From NCBI RefSeq assembly GCF_010183535.1, contig NW_026526027.1:62001-126000 (forward strand): a stretch of 64,000 nt of DNA, given 5' to 3'. Source of the stretch: Caenorhabditis remanei. Taxonomy: Eukaryota; Nematoda; Chromadorea; Rhabditida; Rhabditidae. Each line of letters opens with the position of its first letter. The stretch's first letter is position 1. Made by a program: the position numbers and the translations under genes. Shown here piece after piece: positions 24,928-35,700 of the stretch. The notes beneath the pieces are model-generated. The model had not been told where the DNA came from. It did no database searches and saw nothing but the letters and a program-made list of their open reading frames with translations.

Positions 24928-25038
24928 CCGGTTTCGAAATGTCTGGTTTCGAAATGTCCGGTTTCGAAATGTCCGGTTTCGAGATGTCGCAGTTTCGAGT
25001 TGTCGCGGTTTCGAAATGTCTGGTTTCGAAATGTCCCG
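24928..25038. repeat. minisatellite, 15-16 bp unit, seven copies
   Basis: Seven tandem copies of GGTTTCGAAATGTC plus one or two variable bases (C, T or GC). Copies four and five carry GAGATG and GAGTTG variants. On the minus strand this yields repetitive frames, which I regard as artefacts of the repeat. The array begins about 55 bp after the B-box fold-back. Confidence 0.85.
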
Positions 25039-26590
25039 GAGCCGGATCCGTTACCGATGGCTGAAATATGGGGGATTGAAATGGCGCCCTCTTCCATCTA
25101 ATTTGCTGCTGCTGAAACATATATTTATCTTTTTCGTCTTCTTATTTTGAGCTTCTTTCATACACGGTCGTTGAAAATTGTCGTTTTCACATAGTAGACG
25201 TGTGAGGATTGCATCGGATGACGTCAATACATTTGTCGTCCTATTGAATTATTGTGAATTTTTTGACGTTTGGGTTCCCGGAAGTTGCATAATGTAGACA
25301 AAATACACTCAATGGAAAAAAGTATCGCTAACACAAAATAACATGTTTTGAATTTTGTCAGTCAACAATGGATATGCCAAAAAGGTCCACTGAAACAATG
25401 AGGTAAAAAGGAGCAATAAAATTGTACCATATTCTCAATGTGTCGATTTCAGTGGTTTAAGAACAGTTGAATCAGCCATCCGTCTCCACACCCGATTTTA
25501 TCAAAGTTCATTTTGTGAACATAACTGTCCTAATCTTATGTAATTTTCACGTATTACTATATTTTGTTTCAATAAATAAATATAATAAAGCATTCATTTC
25601 CTATGGTCTGAAGGAGCAAAACGTTGGTTTTGTAGTAAATAATGACAAAAATAATAGGGAGGAAGCGCTCGCCGTTCTGATCTCGTTCTGATGTTTGCCG
25701 TACTGATACCCTCCCACAGCTGTTTTTCAACTCATTCAGAATTCCCGGTCGTTCGCGTAATCGAACCACAAAAACAACCAACCAGCACAGGCTAATCGCA
25801 AACTATCCGATACAGATGCACCGCAAGTCGCGCGCGATCCCCATGGAAATCGTGGGGCTGTATGCGATCAGAGACGGATCGGTCTGCAACCGGATTGAAT
25901 GTAACGGCGATAGCTTGCTCCCTTCTATTCTTTGCTTTTGTTCACTATAAACCAACGTTTTTTTCAAACAATTTAAAATGGATATGTTATTATTGGTTAA
26001 TGAATATTAATTCACATTTGCGCATTTCTCCCTATCATTTTTGGAGTGTATTTATTTTATTTAAATACCCGTTTTGTTTACTTTTCTATTTAAGAGTGTT
26101 ATTCTTTTTATTTCGTAAACGCGACTTGACATCTTTACGCTTGCTGTCTCTGGACTATTAGGTTGGCAAGAAAGTTTTTGACCATAACTCAAGTTATTAC
26201 TGCTCAGACAGAAAACATAGCCGATAGCATTCATAGTGACTATCTTGGTACGCAACAGTCTGATGTTCACTGGGTACGTTCCCGGTACCCTCCTGGCAAA
26301 TCTCCGGTTGTTTCAGGCCTCTGGTATGCAAGTGCGCTCTCCCGCACTAACCCTAATTGTTTGCTTAGTACCCTTTTCTTTGACCGATAATGAGTGTTTT
26401 CTCTTGATTCACTCTTTATTGTTATCGTTATACTAATTCAATGTTTTATTTTTCATTTTTGTCAGAGTCCGCCGTTTTTTAGACTAATTAAGAAAATACA
26501 CCAATTTTGTCAAAAATAAAGACGCTCATAGTTTGTCTTTTTTGAAACACTTGTTCAAGTCTCACATAAAACTTGTGTTTTCAGGTGGCC
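25039..26590. other. 5' flank of the plus-strand paralogue
   Basis: Bases 25683-25950 form a G+C-richer open stretch on the + strand without a start near its beginning and with no recognised domain. At 26160 the sequence TTAGGTTGGCAAGAAAGTTT resembles a mariner-type terminus, and a similar one occurs at 33819. Neither has a visible partner end. A TTTTCAG at 26576-26582 precedes the next gene. Confidence 0.4.
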
Positions 26591-28350
26591 ATGTCGGGAC
26601 CAGTGCGCAGACACGACCATACAAAATGGAATGTCTTCAAAACGCCCTATATGCTTATGGATAAAGGTTTGAGCACTCCAAACTCATTGGTCAGTAAAAT
26701 TTATACTTCATTTCTCATGACAATTTATATGTAGCCAACACTTCATTCCTATATCAAGGCTAAATTTACAGACCAGTTGGATCGCTACGTGTAACAAAAC
26801 CACTCTACTGTTCCCAAGTGCGTATGCATTGCCAGACGACATCCGGGGAAAACACTCAATCTCCAACACTACCTCATTGACGACGACCACTTTTTAGCAA
26901 TTAAATACCTGATAGAAGACACACCGGGATTCCAGTTCGTTCAGAACTTTGCTACTCTTGAAAACTTCATTAAATTCGTCGCAACGGTAAGAAGTTGTGG
27001 AAGTGATGAATATAGAAAAAAGTTTTTCCAGATTCCCGGAAATGATCAAAAGAAGAAAATATACGTGCGCACAATTCCAGCTCTCCCGATGGGCGATTTT
27101 GGAGGAACGGATGTACGAGTATTTATTGATGAAGTCGCAGAGGTTATCCCTCTTTTGAGAGAACAACAAGGGGATACATTCAATAAGCCACATGGTTAGT
27201 TCTAGAATCTGATTTATTATAATAATATCTTGTTGGAAATTTTCAGAACATTGTGATAAAATCCAGAAAAAATTAAACTTAGCTGACCAAGGCTTTTATG
27301 CCACTATTTCACTGGAACAATTTGAGAAGTTGCTTGAGGTGTACGATATCGACAAGTCATTGATTACGGTAGGATTTTCTTCTTTCTTTTCGAGTAAACA
27401 AATCGTTAACTACAGCTAGTCGATGACCCAAACTGGTTGATGGGATGCGTATCGTTTGTAAACACTGGTGTCCACTTCAAAATGCTCAGTGTTAACGGAA
27501 ATGTGATCTGCAGCAAGGATCAAGCTGCGTTATACTTGTTCCAGACTTTGGTCTGCGGTGTGGACTGGCATGGCGTCGACTTTGCCGTTAGACTTGACAT
27601 TCTTCAAACAGTTCATTCGTTAGCCGATTATCAAAAAGTAAGAATTCACCAAAATAGCTTGTTTACATATTTTGTCTTTCAGGACATCTATGTTTTGTAT
27701 GAACCGATTGTGAAGCTTATTGTCAATTCCAAAATAAAGCATGCGGAAATCTACAGAAACTACGGGTCAACAGACAATGTCATGTTTTACAACGAATCTC
27801 CAGTCACTTTGGTTGACCACAGCGACTATTATCTTCTCTGCGACCGATATGGATTGCCACTATACGAAACCTTTGAAAACAAATTGGCTCCTTACCCCGT
27901 TTGGTATCTCAGAGCTCTGCTCATGCTGGGATGGATCCACGGCTGCGTTCAAAAAGACGAATATTTGGAGATGTATATTCTTGATATTGCAAAAACTATC
28001 ATGACTGCCCTCATGCTAGCCATTCCACAGGGAAAGCGTCAGTTAATGAAAGAAGTCACAGTAAGTTAAAATATTGTGAAGATAATATAAATACCTGTTT
28101 CAGAATGAGGCTATCCGTTTCCATTCAGAAATAATCATTTTTGATGAAGATCAATTCGTTAAAGCACCTTTTCAAAGAAAGCATCTCTTGAATGCTGACA
28201 CACAAGTAACACAGCAAGAAGAGGGACCAAAGCCTACTGGGTTAGTAATGAAAATAAGTGAACACAGTGTCTCAAAATTAGTCATTCTGACGAATTTTTT
28301 TTTTCAGATTTGAAAACGTGAAGATCCGTGAAACAAATGAACGCAAATAA
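26591..28350 (+). pseudogene. plus-strand paralogue of the 19.5-22.8 kb gene, frameshifted in exon 2
   Basis: Eight exons match the minus-strand copy: 26591-26689, 26772-26986, 27032-27194, 27247-27368, 27416-27637, 27683-28060, 28104-28240 and 28308-28350. Exons 1, 5 and 6 have exactly the same lengths as in the copy. Conserved blocks include VAEVIPLLREQQG style sequence in exon 3 (EVAEVIPLLREQQG), LVDDP at the start of exon 5, and PVWYLRALLMLGWIHGCVQK in exon 6 (PVWMLRALLTLGWLHSIVQN in the copy). Exon 2 is 215 bp instead of 222. Its start reads correctly up to ALPDDIRGKHSIS, then meets a stop about 11 codons later, while the homologous remainder (YLIDDDHFLAIKYL) is in another frame. An alternative intron (GTATGC to TTTTTAG) leads straight to a stop. 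Exons 3-8 are otherwise open, so the break is recent or a sequencing error. Confidence 0.7.
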
Positions 28351-29595
28351 ACTATTCCTGGACAAAGTCTACGTGTTTGGAAATTTCGTCACAATCAAAC
28401 TATTTTTACCATTGTTTCACTCTAATTGATCTCTTTTATACGAATTCCTTTTATTATGTGTCTTTCTCTTATCAATTCTACGTTATTCATATTCATGTGT
28501 ATTGTATTCTCCTTCCGGTTCATTCAAGTGAAATACACATTCAGCATTTTTTTTCTTATTTTCTCACCTTACAAACAGTATCAAACCTATATGCTTTGAT
28601 TCCGTGAAAAAGCAACAAAAAATGTCAGACTCTACTTGAAATTGAAATGGCAAAAGTGCGTGTATGGTGCTCTCGCTGGCATTTTTCACTTGACCTATTG
28701 GTTGATTTGACAAATGGCGAGTTGAAGTTTAGGAGATTCTCGTGAATGAGTAGTGAGCGAATTTCATCTTGTGAGTGTGAGTGTAGCGCTTTTTTACATT
28801 TTTATTACCACATTCAAAGACCATTGCGTAAAACTCCAGAAACAAAAAAATTACTATACTTATATGAGCAAAGACGGTGGGAAAATGATGATTCATTATG
28901 GAAAAGTTCACAACCTGTTTATTCAGATAAGTTAATTTTTTTAAACATATTTCGCGCTGTTTGAGATGCCTATGCTCCTCCCGATTTGGGAATACTCATA
29001 AGCACCTTTTTCAATGAACTAAACTACACTGAATGTAGTATTTAACCATTGTTGTTATTCGTTTTCTGTTATTCCAAGAAATGTGAAAGAAGTCCACTTT
29101 TTTTTTACAATAGTTGAGGTATTGAAAGGTCAGGGACCTGTAATCTGTCTCAAATTATCAATTTTGTTGCATTGCTTATTGGCTCAATCATATCGAACCT
29201 AATTCGAGTTGTTTGAGATGCCTATGCTCCTCGCGACTAGGGAATTTTCAAAAACACTATTTTCAATGACGGAAACTACATTGATTTCAGTATTTTAACA
29301 ATTTAGATTGTTGTTATTCTATTAACTTTGTTTTCGTTTTCTGTTATTCCAAGAAATGTGACACATAACAGTTTGTATTTCTTCTGACTTTTATTCTTTG
29401 AATTTTGATGTCTTTTGGGCAATTATAATACAATTTTTTGTTATTTTTCAGTTTCAATAAAAATATTTTTCATCACGTCAAAAAAAAACCAATTGTAAAC
29501 TCAAGCCTAGTTTCAAGATAACGAGGTACCCAGGAATTTGAAAAAAATCAGAATATTTGGCACATTTTCAGTACATTTCTCAATGATGCTACGCT
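28351..29595. other. intergenic with a direct repeat
   Basis: 3' flank of the plus-strand paralogue, then a duplicated segment (28958-29088 and 29210-29362, listed separately). No gene is visible. Confidence 0.55.
28958..29362. repeat. direct repeat of about 130-150 bp
   Basis: The two copies (28958-29088 and 29210-29362) start TGTTTGAGATGCCTATGCTC and end TTTTCTGTTATTCCAAGAAATGTGA. They have diverged by substitutions and a short insertion in the second. About 120 bp of unrelated sequence separates them. Confidence 0.8.
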
Positions 29596-29603
29596 CTATG
29601 GAC

Positions 29604-29869
29604 CAGACTTGCAAAATATCGACCCGGGCCGGGGCGGTAGAGAAATTTACCAGCCCGGAGTCAAAAATGTGCACAATTTTTTCAACTTAGAATTTTTAGA
29701 TTTGTAAATATACAGTCAAAAATTCGACTTTTTTGCAAAAAAAACGAAAAAAGTTTTGAAAAAAATCATATTTTCAAATTTTTGTACTGTGACCCGGGCC
29801 GATCGAGCCGGGTTGGGCTAGGCCGGTGAAAATTCTCAGCTCGGCCCGGCCCGGCCCGCTGCAAGTCTA
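29604..29869. mobile_element. 266-bp hAT-type MITE, GC-rich
   Basis: The ends are (C/T)AGACTTGCA inverted repeats. Both sides are flanked by the same eight bases, CTATGGAC (29596-29603 and 29870-29877). An 8-bp target duplication with YAG-type ends is typical of hAT transposons. Internally it has repeated GGCCCGGCCC-type segments that can pair (CCCGGGCCGG near both ends), in strong contrast with the AT-rich flanks. No transposase frame is present. Confidence 0.85.
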
Positions 29870-29877
29870 CTATGGAC

Positions 29878-30875
29878 GAGGAAACGTTGGCCAACAGTAA
29901 CAAATAAGAAGTAAAAAGACCTTGATGTGTGTGTGTGATATTTTAAAATTTTGCTAATGTCTGAATAATCATAATAGTAAGATTTCTTTTGTGAAGAAAT
30001 GTTCAAAAGTTCAATCATTACTAGTTTTTAATTTTTCAATAGCATTCGACCTCATCTTTATTGACAAAAAACTTGCAAACATCATCAATATTTATTTTTC
30101 AAACATTTTTTGCTGACTTGATCACTCAAAATCGTGTCTATTTGATTTTTTTGTTTTGTGTTTTTCCGCGTGACAAACGATTAATGCCATTTGTTTATGA
30201 ATGTGAAAAATATAACGGATTGCATCTGATTTGGTCGGAAAATATTCAAATAAAAAGATAATGGTCAGAAGTAATACAAACTGGTAAATGCCACGGTTTT
30301 GTGAAATGGCAAATAACAAAAACAATTTCATACGAATGACTCAGGATAAATTTAGATTTATAGGTACAGTGTAGGTAACTGCGGGTGATTTAGATCTGAA
30401 CATCCGGAGTTTCAGATATACAGATAGATTAGGGGGATTGAAACTCTGGACATCCGGATTCCCCGGTACACAGACAGACTTCAGCCCGGCAAAAGTCTTC
30501 AATGAGGTAAAACTACATGTTTATGCTACAACGGATATAATACGGTGGTTTCAGGTTCAGATATTCTTCTGAATCAGGTATGTTCACGGTTTTTACGGAT
30601 TTATTTTCTTAAGGGTTCTGATATCTTCAGATCTACTCTAGTATCTGGTATTGTTTTGTTACAACCTATTCTGAACTTTATAATTTTTCTCAGTTTTGTT
30701 CTCAGGATATCCTCCAATTTTTAACTATAGACTTGAACCTCAGTATTGACTCTCTCTTGAAACCAGTGGGAGGAGCCTCTGAGAAAGTCAGAAAGCAATG
30801 AGTGAATAAAGGGCGGAGTTCAGTATAAAAACTGCTGATCTACACTCAAACCACCATTCTTGTTACCCAATCATC
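29878..30875. other. intergenic, upstream of the small secreted protein gene
   Basis: Bases 30395-30490 contain repeated short motifs (CATCCGGA at 30400 and 30453, and CAGACAGACTTCAG). The rest shows no gene, RNA or transposon structure. The last 50 bases are the likely promoter and leader of the next gene. Confidence 0.5.
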
Positions 30876-31291
30876 ATGGCGTCCCACCAACTGGTCAAGC
30901 TTTTTGTCTGCTTTGTATTGGCTATTCCGTCCTGGACACTCACATGTCATTTCTCCACCATGTGTGTCAATGACTATGATGTCATTGATAATCAAAACGT
31001 TTGCATGGCATACATCCATGTTCCGAGCAGAGGATTTTATTTTGGAGGATTGATCCATGATGTAAAGAAAATCAGTCCAACCTACAATCTCACTTCCGGA
31101 CAAGACTGTCAAATCAAGGTAATTTAATATTTCAATTAAACCGAGACAACTTTCTAAATGACCACTTACAGACTGTGGACAACGATCAATTTTACGAGTG
31201 TTTCTGCTTCACTCCGCTGTGCAATCACCCGTACAGTGTGAAGGAGTTTGTCTCCAGAGGTTATACATTGAAACCACCCGCCTCCATGTAA
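30876..31291 (+). CDS. small secreted cysteine-rich protein, ET-module-like
   Basis: Two exons (30876-31118 and 31172-31291) give 120 residues. The first ~20 residues form a signal peptide (MASHQLVKLFVCFVLAIPSW). The mature part has eight cysteines, ending in YECFCFTPLCN. The C-x-C-x(4)-CN ending resembles the ET modules of nematode secreted proteins and, more distantly, Ly6-type three-finger folds. The function of such proteins in worms is mostly unknown; secretion is the safe inference. The single intron is 53 bp with a GTAATT donor and a TTACAG acceptor. There is no C-terminal hydrophobic tail that would suggest a lipid anchor. Confidence 0.7.
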
Positions 31292-31532
31292 TCCAGAAAC
31301 TGCCTGCTACATTCATGCCGCATGTCTCTCCCAAAGAATCAAATTTCCCTCATTTTGTTTTACCTCTGTATAATTTCTCACCTCTAACCGTTTAAATTCT
31401 TAAATGAATGTTTGTAAAATATACCATTGGTTTTTTATTATTCCCAAGCAAAACTTTAGATACCGTAAAATTTTCATCTTTTCAGTTTGCACAGATTAGA
31501 AACGCAAAAACTGGGAGAGCTGAATATTGGGC

Positions 31533-31551
31533 GGGGGGGGGGGGGGGGGGG
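31533..31551 (+). repeat. uninterrupted run of 19 G
   Basis: Nineteen consecutive G follow GGGC at 31529-31532. Such a run can fold into a G-quadruplex. In C. elegans long G/C runs need the DOG-1 (FANCJ-type) helicase to avoid deletions that start at the tract. The exact length is unreliable in most sequencing data. Confidence 0.9.
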
Positions 31552-31809
31552 TCAGAGACACTTTCATCTTTGGTTTTGAAGGCTATTCAGGAAAACTTGT
31601 CTCTACTATCATCGAGGAAAAGATATCAACTCATTTTACTGAAGTAAAGAGATAAGACCAACAGGCCATGCTCCACACCAAACAAACTGATTCGTATCGT
31701 TTGCCCTTTCACTTGGTTGATTAGTCTGGAGATCTGAGTGAAAAATATAGTGGTAGAGAGTTGTCATCCGCCCAAAATTCTACCTAGTTGATACCCATTT
31801 GGAGCGCTA

Positions 31810-31952
31810 GAGGAATATAGCAGCTTAATACCGTCAGCAAAAGCTGGAAGATGAATAGAATGGTAGAAAGTTCAAGCAGTAGATCATTTATAAAGATTGG
31901 GAAAAGAACGGAGCCAGAGACGGATACCTGTGGGACATCAGGAGTGATCTCT
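31810..31952 (-). mobile_element. LINE (non-LTR retrotransposon) reverse-transcriptase relic
   Basis: Read on the minus strand, the segment gives ITPDVPQVSVSGSVLF followed by PIFINDLLLEL. These match the conserved reverse-transcriptase block usually written GVPQGSVLGPLLF.IFINDL. After a frame change comes HLPAFADGIKLLYS, matching the catalytic FADD box with the second aspartate replaced by glycine. Flanking sequence has stops in all frames. This is a short, dead fragment of a CR1/jockey-like element; the clade cannot be fixed from so little. Confidence 0.7.
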
Positions 31953-32514
31953 GTACATTTCTTTTAAAAAAGGATCTCGACCTGTAGATAATCGCATAAT
32001 TAGTTTAAATTAGCCATCAAAAACTCGTTCCTTTTTTTTTTACGCAGTTGGAACAATGTCAGCATAAATCTAACGTTTTGAAAATTTCCTTCATTCTTGT
32101 TTGCCATCTTTCATATACCTATCTGATCGCTCCCAAAAACCGTGATTTCCTTTGGAGTCACAATTGAGCATCATTTTCTCTCAAATAATAACCTGCGCCC
32201 TTTATCGCGCCTTTGTCGGGGCCATCAAAGGTGGGAAAACAGAGAGGGACTGTTGGCGTATTCCTTTCATTTTTTGGTTTTATTATTCGTAATGAAATGA
32301 TACCGCGATTCAGTGCCCTCGACATGCACATAGTTTTGTTTGTTCTTTTGCTCCCTTTTGCGTTGTCTCTTCACGTTTTTTCTTTCATTTTTGTCGGTTT
32401 GGGGTTAGTGCTACCCTATTCCACCCTTTTTTTTGATACTTTTTACGAATAATACTTTTTTTGAAACTATTGAATGTTTTGGTTTTTTGTACCAAACCTT
32501 TTCCCATTTTCAGA

Positions 32515-33195
32515 ATGAAAAAGCTCATTCTTTTTCTTGTTATTACCAGTACATTCTTTTCGATTGCTGCTGGCAAATCACTTCAGTTTATGAAATCGGG
32601 ACAACTTGAAAAATTGGAATTTGTTCTGATGGACAAATCGCCGTCGCCCAACCCTTCAATTGGGAACGATGTGAGTGTTTATATCTATTCTTGAAAAATT
32701 ATATATAGTTATAGAACAATTTTCATTGTAATTCTGGAAGTTTTCGACAGTCGCGAAAGCTCACTGTATTTTTGAAAAGGTGAACCCAAAACAGAGATTT
32801 CTTATAATTATTCAAAAAATCTCTGACTTTCTAATTGATAAAAGTATATAAAAATTTAACTGGGAAGCATTAACTCTAATCATCATAAAAATGTTATTAC
32901 TTATTCTTATACAATTTATTTTCAGCCTTACTTTGCACATGCCATCAGCTGCAATGCCAACTTCATTGGTAGCAAGACTACAATCCCCTTCAAAACATCC
33001 GCGATTGAACCCTCAGACGTTGAACTAATGGACGCAAACAACGTGGTAACTGGAGCTCTGCTGTTCCTAATCGTTTTGCTGATTTTCATCGCATTCGCTC
33101 TCATCAAGTGGATCTGGAAATCTGTGCGTCGACAGAATACCACCGAAGCAGTTTTTCACCAAAAGGTTAGGACCGATGAGAACGAAGATGAATAA
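32515..33195 (+). CDS. type I single-pass membrane protein, unrecognised
   Basis: Two exons (32515-32670 and 32926-33195) encode 141 residues. The N-terminus is a clear signal peptide (MKKLILFLVITSTFFSIAAG). A short extracellular part with one cysteine follows. One membrane helix lies near residues 95-112 (TGALLFLIVLLIFIAFAL), and a basic stop-transfer segment (KWIWKSVRR) leads into an acidic cytoplasmic tail ending DENEDE. I know no family for it. The start is supported by TTTTCAGA immediately before the ATG, a likely trans-splice acceptor. The intron (255 bp) has a GTGAGT donor and a TTTTCAG acceptor. Confidence 0.75.
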
Positions 33196-35186
33196 CGAGA
33201 AGTTCTTACATTCCCCCTAGACATTATCTCAATATTCCTACTAAATTATCGATTTCTCTCAACTGCAATGTGTTGTTATTTCAATAATAATTTCAACCGT
33301 TAAACGCTTCAAGAAAATTAGATCTTGCAAACAGATTCAAACAAAAGAAACCAATAAACATGCTTGAGACACCATGTGTTAGGTTCTGAGTTTTTGTCAA
33401 AACCAAGATATCAGATACTCTACACATTGAATCTGCTGACAAAGTCTGGAAAAAAGGTTGTATTTAATATAGTTGACTTTTGCAATTTCCATGGAAAATT
33501 CGGCACAGATGGCATGACTACTTGTTTTCTCACTTTTTTAGCAAGTATCTTTCAAACACAGGTATTTTTCTTTTGATAAGGTTCAAAACCGGTAAAAAAA
33601 GAGTACACTATTATCGCTATGCAATGTAGCAGGAAATAAAGGGTGAGAAGAGGGAAGCAACCTGCGGCCCGCTTCTTTCACTCTTTTTCTATAGGAAGGT
33701 TTAACGTATCCACCGCTTCTCCGTTTTTCTTCATACCAACGAATACTCCGATAATAATCTTGATGAGGCTGTGCGGACCCTTCTCGATGCACTCCGAGAC
33801 GGCCGCCCGCTCATTATATTAGGTTGAGTCAAAAGTTTCTTTCTTTTTTTGAGGTTGAACTTTGACTCACGGTTTCCAGGTCCTGTGATTGCTTATTGAC
33901 CCAAACTGTTTTGCATTCTAATGACCTTCTCAGTGGCGAACAAACAGTATTTCAAGTTAATGCATAGACAGTCCGCTCGTGAAAACGATGGTTTTTTATG
34001 TCTCCAATCAAATTCCTATTTTGGAAAGTTCTTTGGTTATATTCGCATCATTCAGCATTTTTGTTGTTATAAAAGTATTATGCTGATGCATAAGTTTCTT
34101 TCTTTTTTGAACGAGTGACTTTGATCCTAGGTCTCTAAGCGGTGAGATTGTTTTTCACCCTATACTTTTTTGCATTTTTGTGACCTCTTTAGCGACTAAC
34201 ACATAATGTTTCAAGTCGGTGTTAAGACAGTCCGCTCGTGAAAACGATGACTTTTTCGGTCGCAAACCAAATGCATATTTTGGAATGTTTTTTGATTCTA
34301 GTCGCCATTGGTATCAAAATGCTAAGATCTTAATGATAAATTAAATGCAATTCCTAGAACTTTCAATTCCTATCAATTTTTTTCAGATTTCTTAACCTCT
34401 GTTCTTACCAGCTTTAGAAAAAATTCCACCAGAAATTCACTGGAGAAAACGTGAACTCTTTCTAGTTCTGCGTCAAGAAATAATGACATTGTTTCTTCTT
34501 AAAAAATCAGTAATTTGAGCAATTCACATTCTTCAAAATAGCATCCTTTGAAAAAAAACAAGTTTTGAATATTGCAATTATTGTTTAAACATGGATTGTT
34601 GTGCTATTAAGATTGGAACTATCGGCAGCATCACACTATAAGATTATGTATTTTGAAAAGGTGGCTGTATCGGAAAAGAATGGTCCCCAGCTCAAAGAAT
34701 CGTTTTTTGGTCATTGAATGATGTTTTGGAGAATTAAATGATCTTTTCACCAAATAGACAAATAATTATTTTGACCCCTTGGTGTTCAATTTTTTTCAAC
34801 TGTGTCATTAACATATCTGTCCCTGTCCCAGTCCCACTTTTAACTGCGGGTTAATTTTACAAGGACCCCGTTCGCCTCATTAGACCCTGCCGGTTTGTAT
34901 GCAAAATTGTAAAATTTGTATGCACAGAAAATAAAAATGTATGACATGATAAAATCACAAGAAAAGGTTTAAAAACCCAGCGAACTAGAACAAAGATTTG
35001 GTGGTAATGAACTGAAAACTGCGTGAAAACTCAAAATTTAGAAAATGCCAGTAACCTAAAGTATTCATGAGAATGTTGGCTCATAGCACAACAACAGCAA
35101 AATTAAATAAGATTAAAGTACAAGAATTAAAATACAACAAAATAACACTTAGTTTAATTCCACAAATAGACTTCTTCATCAATGGC
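33196..35186. other. intergenic, with tandem repeat
   Basis: A diverged tandem duplication occupies 33828-34330 (separate entry). A G+C-richer patch at 33680-33815 has open minus-strand frames with no recognised domain. It adjoins TATTAGGTTGAGTCAAAAG at 33816, which resembles a mariner terminus. No gene is supported. Confidence 0.45.
33828..34330. repeat. two diverged tandem units of about 259 bp
   Basis: Both units start AAGTTTCTTTCTTTTTTGA and contain CAGTCCGCTCGTGAAAACGATG (first at 33969, again at 34228) followed by ATTTTGGAA.GTT.TTTG. The unit does not encode a continuous protein. It may be internal DNA of a decayed mariner-type element, given the TTAGGTTG just before the first unit, but no inverted partner was found. 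Confidence 0.65.
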
Positions 35187-35679
35187 TTATTCACTAAACT
35201 TTTTTGTATAAATGAATGCCCCTCTTGGTGGATCATCGTAGTAGGTGTCGTCTCTCTCAGTTTCAAGAAAACCGTGTTGTTTGTAAAACTGCTGAGCAGT
35301 GGTATTGCCGACCTGAAAAAAGATTATTCATAAATTAAGGAAAAACAAAAACTTACTTGTACATGCAAATGAATGTGTTTTTTAATGGTTTCACCAAACG
35401 AGATCGCGTATCGAATGAGTGCTGAACCGACTCCTTGTCTGAAAATAAAAACTTTAACTGATGTTCAATGTTATTTCACAAATCTCACCTTCTGTTTTTG
35501 ACTAGAACTCCAATCAACGCTATGTACAACATTTCCTTTTCCATTCTGCAGATAATAAGACCAATTGGGTGTTCATTGATATAGGCAATCCGGATGAACT
35601 TTCCCAGTTTGTATGCATGGTCAAACTTGACGTCAGGATACATGTTTGGAAACACGGTTTCCATAAGCATTTTGAGGTT
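35187..35679 (-). CDS. NAA50-like GNAT acetyltransferase, 5' end missing or displaced
   Basis: Three exons (35679-35489, 35438-35357 and 35312-35187) join in phase. They contain the acetyl-CoA binding motif RRQGVGSALIRYA (R-x-x-G-x-G/A), the IHLHVQVGN strand and the C-terminal FYKQHGF block of NAA50/San-type N-terminal acetyltransferases. These modify nascent protein N-termini in the cytoplasm. The first exon begins after a CTCAG acceptor with LKMLMETVFP, equivalent to residue ~15 of NAA50. The preceding segment (the E/V-LG-x-(V/I)-T-x-x-NI strand) is absent. Upstream lies a fold-back transposable element, then a MITE, then the next acetyltransferase gene. Translation could start at the internal methionine at 35670 (129 residues), or a remote first exon may exist. 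Whether it is functional is uncertain. Confidence 0.75.
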
Positions 35680-35700
35680 CTGAGATTATTGAAAAATATA

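Larger units (their letters stand above)
31292..32514. other. intergenic with a G tract and a LINE relic
   Basis: The interval holds the 3' flank of the secreted protein gene, a 19-base G run and a short reverse-transcriptase relic, both listed separately. The last 300 bases are 5' flank of the membrane protein gene. No further gene is seen. Confidence 0.55.

Noticed and set aside
24891..25120. Repetitive HFETG / DISKP protein
   Set aside because: Produced by the 15-16 bp minisatellite; shifts frame between copies and has no exon context.
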